Assembly: GCA_023140455.1 (NCBI GenBank) | Contig: JAGLLQ010000055.1 | Span: forward strand, 1-9,388 | DNA length: 9,388 bases | Reading direction: 5' to 3' | From: Desulfobacteraceae bacterium | GTDB lineage: Bacteria > Desulfobacterota > Desulfobacteria > Desulfobacterales > Desulfobacteraceae | In this document: piece after piece, positions 6,194 to 9,388 of the stretch | How the letters are laid out: the number at the start of each line of letters is the position of its first letter | How positions within the stretch are numbered: position 1 is the first letter of the stretch | The notes under the pieces: generated by a model | What the model was told of the DNA's origin: nothing | Seen by the model: only the letters and a program-made list of their open reading frames with translations | The model's database searches: none | Translations under genes and position numbers: made by a program

Positions 6194-9100
6194 AGTGTAA
6201 AGGGATCCTGATATTATTTTTTAAATCATTTTCTATTGTACTGTTCTTTTCAATCATTCTATTATGAAGGCGCATTGCCCTTAACAAAAACGTTTCAAGC
6301 TTTGCTTCGATAATCTGTGGGAAAGGTCTTCCATCGCTTTCAATTGCGAGAAACGGCAGATGATCCATATTTGTTAAAATAGATTTCAGTTCATGGTTAT
6401 CAGGGTCAGTTTGTATTTTTTGGTTCTGATTCATGGCCTTATTCAGAATGGCTTCTGAAATTCGGTTGGGCATACATCCAAAGGGTCCTATGGCAATCAC
6501 ACCACAGGCGCTGGATGCAATGTTCATCAATGAGCTGCCAACAGTTAAAATACCTTCTCCTGCCAGGTCCATGGGAATAAAAGGTGAAGCACAATCAATA
6601 ATCGATTGAATATTGACACTATGCCCATGGTAGATACCGGATTTTTTAAATATAGTTTGAATAACTTTTTCATATTTTGCCATATATTTTTTTCTGTACA
6701 AGGCTTCAAGCATTTCGAGTTTTGATAATTTTTTCTTTAAAAAGCCTTTTGACAGCATTAAATCAATGTATAAAAACCATTCAGTAACAGGCGCACATGC
6801 AACAGCAAAACCCTTTTTAGCAAGTTGCTGAGTAAGAAATCTTCTTGAGATGGAATCCCTGCGCACAAAGATTTCTCCCACCAGAGAAATCACCGGAACT
6901 TCATCAAAAGGTCTTTTCATGGGGATGGTTTGCAATCTTGCTGCACTGTCTGTGATAACGCCGATAAGATGTTTTAGACTCTCAGATTCCAGTGCTTTAA
7001 GTATGAATGTCCATTCCTGTTCCAGAATTTTAAGCCCTTTATTTATACTCTTTGCATTGGTAAGAATAACCGATCTGATATCTTCAATCGCATCAGAGAT
7101 AAGGGTTCCTATCCATATTTTTTTCTGAAAATCGTTTCCTAATCCACTGTAGCTCCCACCGGAGGACAGGGATAAGATAGCCACATCGCACAGCTTTTGT
7201 TTTTTTATCAGATCCTTCATATAAACTTCATATTGGCCCAGACGGCACGGACCTGAAGCTGTTGCCATGAAAAAAGCAAGCTTTTTATCAGGCTTTCTTG
7301 CTTTAATTGCATTGAGAAGCATGCCGGTTGTCAATATCATGGGAAGACATTCTTTACCCAGAGTATTGGCTCTGCCCAACTTTAATATTTCTTCATCTGC
7401 AGGTGAATGGGCTCGGGCATTAAACCCAAGGCCTTTGAAAACAGCAGCCATTGATTCTGTTCCGTATTTACCCATGGAGGGAATCACGATCTCTACGTCA
7501 GGGTGATTTAAAGGAACAATTCTGTTTGATGAGGTCACAAATTTCAGCTGGTTGTCTTCATTAAAAATTCTGGCTTGAATCATGGGTTTTGTTTTGTTCA
7601 CTGGAACAGTTTTGGATTGGTCTGTCATCGTAATAATATCCAGAAATGCTTCTATGCGCGTTTCCAGTCCGGCATCAGCCGTATGACTGTCAAGTTCCAG
7701 TGTAAGAGATGGCTTTTCTCCCATTACATCTCGAAAATAACTTATGATAAATGAATCAGGCCCGCAGGAAAAATTTGTGATCAATACCCCGAACAATTGA
7801 GGGTGCCGCTTAACAAATTGCGCGCCCTTATAAATCTGTTGTCCGGTGCCCCAAAAAAGACCCTGTTTTTCTATTTCATCTTCAATGGGCAGACAATCAA
7901 AAGGAATAACAGGTATTCCCCGGGATGTAAGTTTGCCTGGAATTCCCTTGTTGGCTTCCTTTGCAAAGCTGCTATAAGATCGTCCAAAAATGACAACACC
8001 TTGTTTGCCTGAATTGTTTTCAAGGGAATTTAAAAAGTCATCTCCTAATTTTTTCATTTGATAAAAGCAGTCGTTCTGGGTCTGAAGAGCTTTTACAAAA
8101 GCTTTTTTTGCCTTGCTTTTTTGTACTCCCATTGTAAGTGCAGTAGAAATCATGGCTTTTTCTGCATCATGGACCCCTTTTGTCATATCCAGCACAGGTG
8201 TAATTATCTTTGTCCCGGATTTGTTTAAACCAGATGTGTTCAAAAGAGAGAGATCATCATTAAAAGTAGTTTTTAAATAATAGGGTTCAGCCTGGGCAAA
8301 AGGGCAGAGTTGGGAGTGGGCTTGTGAGCCGATATCTGGTATGGCCTTAAAATGGGGCATAAAGATATAGTCAAGCTTACTTTTCTGGTTTAACAGGGAA
8401 TAAAAAAAACAATGGGAAAGTTCTGTTGGAAAACAGAAAGCAGATTCCATTCGGGAGGTTCCAATGGGATCTGGTTTATCCGGGAGCTCAACCTGAAAGC
8501 CCATTTCATTAAAAAAAGTAGAATACAATGGGTAAAATGTGTTGACAAGAAAGCTGCGGTTGATGCCTACAGTTTTTATATCTTTACCATCATCAGTTTC
8601 TGTGGAGAACTGCTTTTTTTTGGGGAAAACCAAGTTTTGTCTGAATTTAACATAATTTTTTGCTTCAATTTTTTCAACTAAAGGGTTGTGCATATTATAA
8701 TATTTATCGCAGGCACCGCCAAAGGGTATTTTTTTATTTTCAATCTCAATTAAGGAAATTTGACATCCTCTGTCGCATAATCCTTTTTTATCATTACATT
8801 TAAAAGGTTTAAGATATTTTACTTTTCTTGCAACAAGGGTTTGCAGGTCAAAATCTTCTGACAAAAGCGTCTGTTTTTGTATTTTATCCTTTATTGCCAA
8901 TGCAACACCAAATGCGCCCATCAATCCGGGAAAGGGCGGAACAACAATTGGTTTTTTCAATATAGAAGCCATGGCAAGGGGAATAGCATTATTGTAACAG
9001 ACACCTCCCTGCATGAAAATTTTTTTCCCAACAGGTCTGCTGCCTTTGACTCGATTCAGGTAATTTTGACAAACAGAATAAACAAGACCTGCCAGAATAT

Positions 9101-9388
9101 CATTGGAGCCCATACCGCTTTGAACAGCATTTTTAATATCTGAACCAATAAAGGCCGCGCACTGATCATTAAAGTTGGGCGGACTTTGTCCCTTAAAGGC
9201 TGAGCCGGCAATCTCCTCCATCCTCACTCCCAACGTCTCTAAAGAAGATTCTTCCAAAAATGAACCTGTTCCGGCAGAACAGGCTTCGTTCATGGCATAA
9301 TCCGAAGGAACACCCTTTGTAATCAGCGTGTATTTTGCGTCCTGCCCTCCTATTTCAAAAATCGTATCAACATCAGGGTCTACCTCCA
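6186..9388 (-). CDS. Large acyl-CoA dehydratase activase-type fusion protein (BcrAD/BadFG ATPase - DUF2229 - HgdB-like), 5' end cut by window edge
   Basis: The frame is open to the right edge: 31 codons before the ATG at 9293 continue the protein (IFEIGGQDAKYTLI, the phosphate-binding motif of the ASKHA ATPase fold), so that ATG is internal. About 1066 residues are visible; full-length relatives are usually about 1400 or more. Counting from M at 9293: C5 in NEACSAGTG and C45 in NDQCAAF match the two cysteines that hold the [4Fe-4S] cluster between subunits in HgdC-type activases; GGVCYN at 96-101 is the late ATPase motif. C166, C173, C177 and C195 form a further cysteine group. A DUF2229 region starts near 242 (VGINRSFL, FCFPTELSH). 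The C-terminal half is like COG3581: LDSHTADAG (534), GKECLP (646), GPCRLGQYE (681), GEIFVRRD (806), GPFGCMP (936). Known activases use ATP to drive electrons into 2-hydroxyacyl-CoA dehydratases or benzoyl-CoA reductases; the target of the fused form is not established. It overlaps the exporter start by 8 bases. Confidence 0.92.
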   Translation of the reverse strand, partial: EVDPDVDTIFEIGGQDAKYTLITKGVPSDYAMNEACSAGTGSFLEESSLETLGVRMEEIAGSAFKGQSPPNFNDQCAAFIGSDIKNAVQSGMGSNDILAGLVYSVCQNYLNRVKGSRPVGKKIFMQGGVCYNNAIPLAMASILKKPIVVPPFPGLMGAFGVALAIKDKIQKQTLLSEDFDLQTLVARKVKYLKPFKCNDKKGLCDRGCQISLIEIENKKIPFGGACDKYYNMHNPLVEKIEAKNYVKFRQNLVFPKKKQFSTETDDGKDIKTVGINRSFLVNTFYPLYSTFFNEMGFQVELPDKPDPIGTSRMESAFCFPTELSHCFFYSLLNQKSKLDYIFMPHFKAIPDIGSQAHSQLCPFAQAEPYYLKTTFNDDLSLLNTSGLNKSGTKIITPVLDMTKGVHDAEKAMISTALTMGVQKSKAKKAFVKALQTQNDCFYQMKKLGDDFLNSLENNSGKQGVVIFGRSYSSFAKEANKGIPGKLTSRGIPVIPFDCLPIEDEIEKQGLFWGTGQQIYKGAQFVKRHPQLFGVLITNFSCGPDSFIISYFRDVMGEKPSLTLELDSHTADAGLETRIEAFLDIITMTDQSKTVPVNKTKPMIQARIFNEDNQLKFVTSSNRIVPLNHPDVEIVIPSMGKYGTESMAAVFKGLGFNARAHSPADEEILKLGRANTLGKECLPMILTTGMLLNAIKARKPDKKLAFFMATASGPCRLGQYEVYMKDLIKKQKLCDVAILSLSSGGSYSGLGNDFQKKIWIGTLISDAIEDIRSVILTNAKSINKGLKILEQEWTFILKALESESLKHLIGVITDSAARLQTIPMKRPFDEVPVISLVGEIFVRRDSISRRFLTQQLAKKGFAVACAPVTEWFLYIDLMLSKGFLKKKLSKLEMLEALYRKKYMAKYEKVIQTIFKKSGIYHGHSVNIQSIIDCASPFIPMDLAGEGILTVGSSLMNIASSACGVIAIGPFGCMPNRISEAILNKAMNQNQKIQTDPDNHELKSILTNMDHLPFLAIESDGRPFPQIIEAKLETFLLRAMRLHNRMIEKNSTIENDLKNNIRIPLHCD

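Noticed and set aside
6186..9293. ATG at 9293 as start of the activase
   Set aside because: The frame continues upstream to the window edge with 31 codons that encode the conserved IFEIGGQDAKY motif, and the ATG falls inside the conserved cluster-ligand motif.

Overview
The window reads entirely on the minus strand: five genes in one direction, running from right to left, with very short gaps. From upstream to downstream they are: a very large CoA-enzyme activase of the BcrAD/BadFG - DUF2229 type (cut by the right edge), an RND/MMPL-family exporter, an MFS transporter, a GAF-ANTAR signalling protein, and a glutamate-synthase-like FMN protein (cut by the left edge, probably within a few codons of its end). 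The activase is a type common in strict anaerobes. Together with the archaeal-type glutamate synthase and the fairly AT-rich sequence, this suggests an anaerobic bacterium, perhaps of the Desulfobacterota (Desulfobacteraceae-like). That placement is an inference from gene content, not a demonstrated fact.

Layout. 9388-6186: activase, open at the right edge; the ATG at 9293 is internal. 6193-3863: RND exporter, GTG start, overlapping the activase stop by 8 bases. 3851-2670: MFS transporter, GTG start, 11 bases after the exporter stop. 2607-1885: GAF-ANTAR protein, after a 60-base gap. 1884-1623: a 262-base non-coding leader. 1622-1: glutamate-synthase-like protein.

The most interesting part is the leader. 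On the minus strand it carries two stem-loops with near-identical six-base loops, AAUGGC (1789-1764) and AACGGC (1712-1691), both closed by the same AC/GU pairs. These match the known RNA target of ANTAR proteins: paired hairpins with hexaloops that have A at position 1 and G at position 4. The 3' arm of the second hairpin is also the 5' arm of an intrinsic terminator (1700-1667, ending in six T) placed just before the ribosome binding site of the glutamate-synthase-like gene. The two folds exclude each other, as in an antitermination switch. The gene directly upstream encodes a GAF-ANTAR protein. The local picture is therefore a complete cis/trans antitermination module: a ligand-sensing GAF domain, an ANTAR RNA-binding domain, its two-hairpin target, the terminator it would prevent, and a nitrogen-assimilation gene as the output.

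The three upstream genes look like a tightly coupled unit (activase, exporter, MFS transporter). Their shared role cannot be read from the sequence; no dehydratase or reductase partner for the activase lies inside the window.
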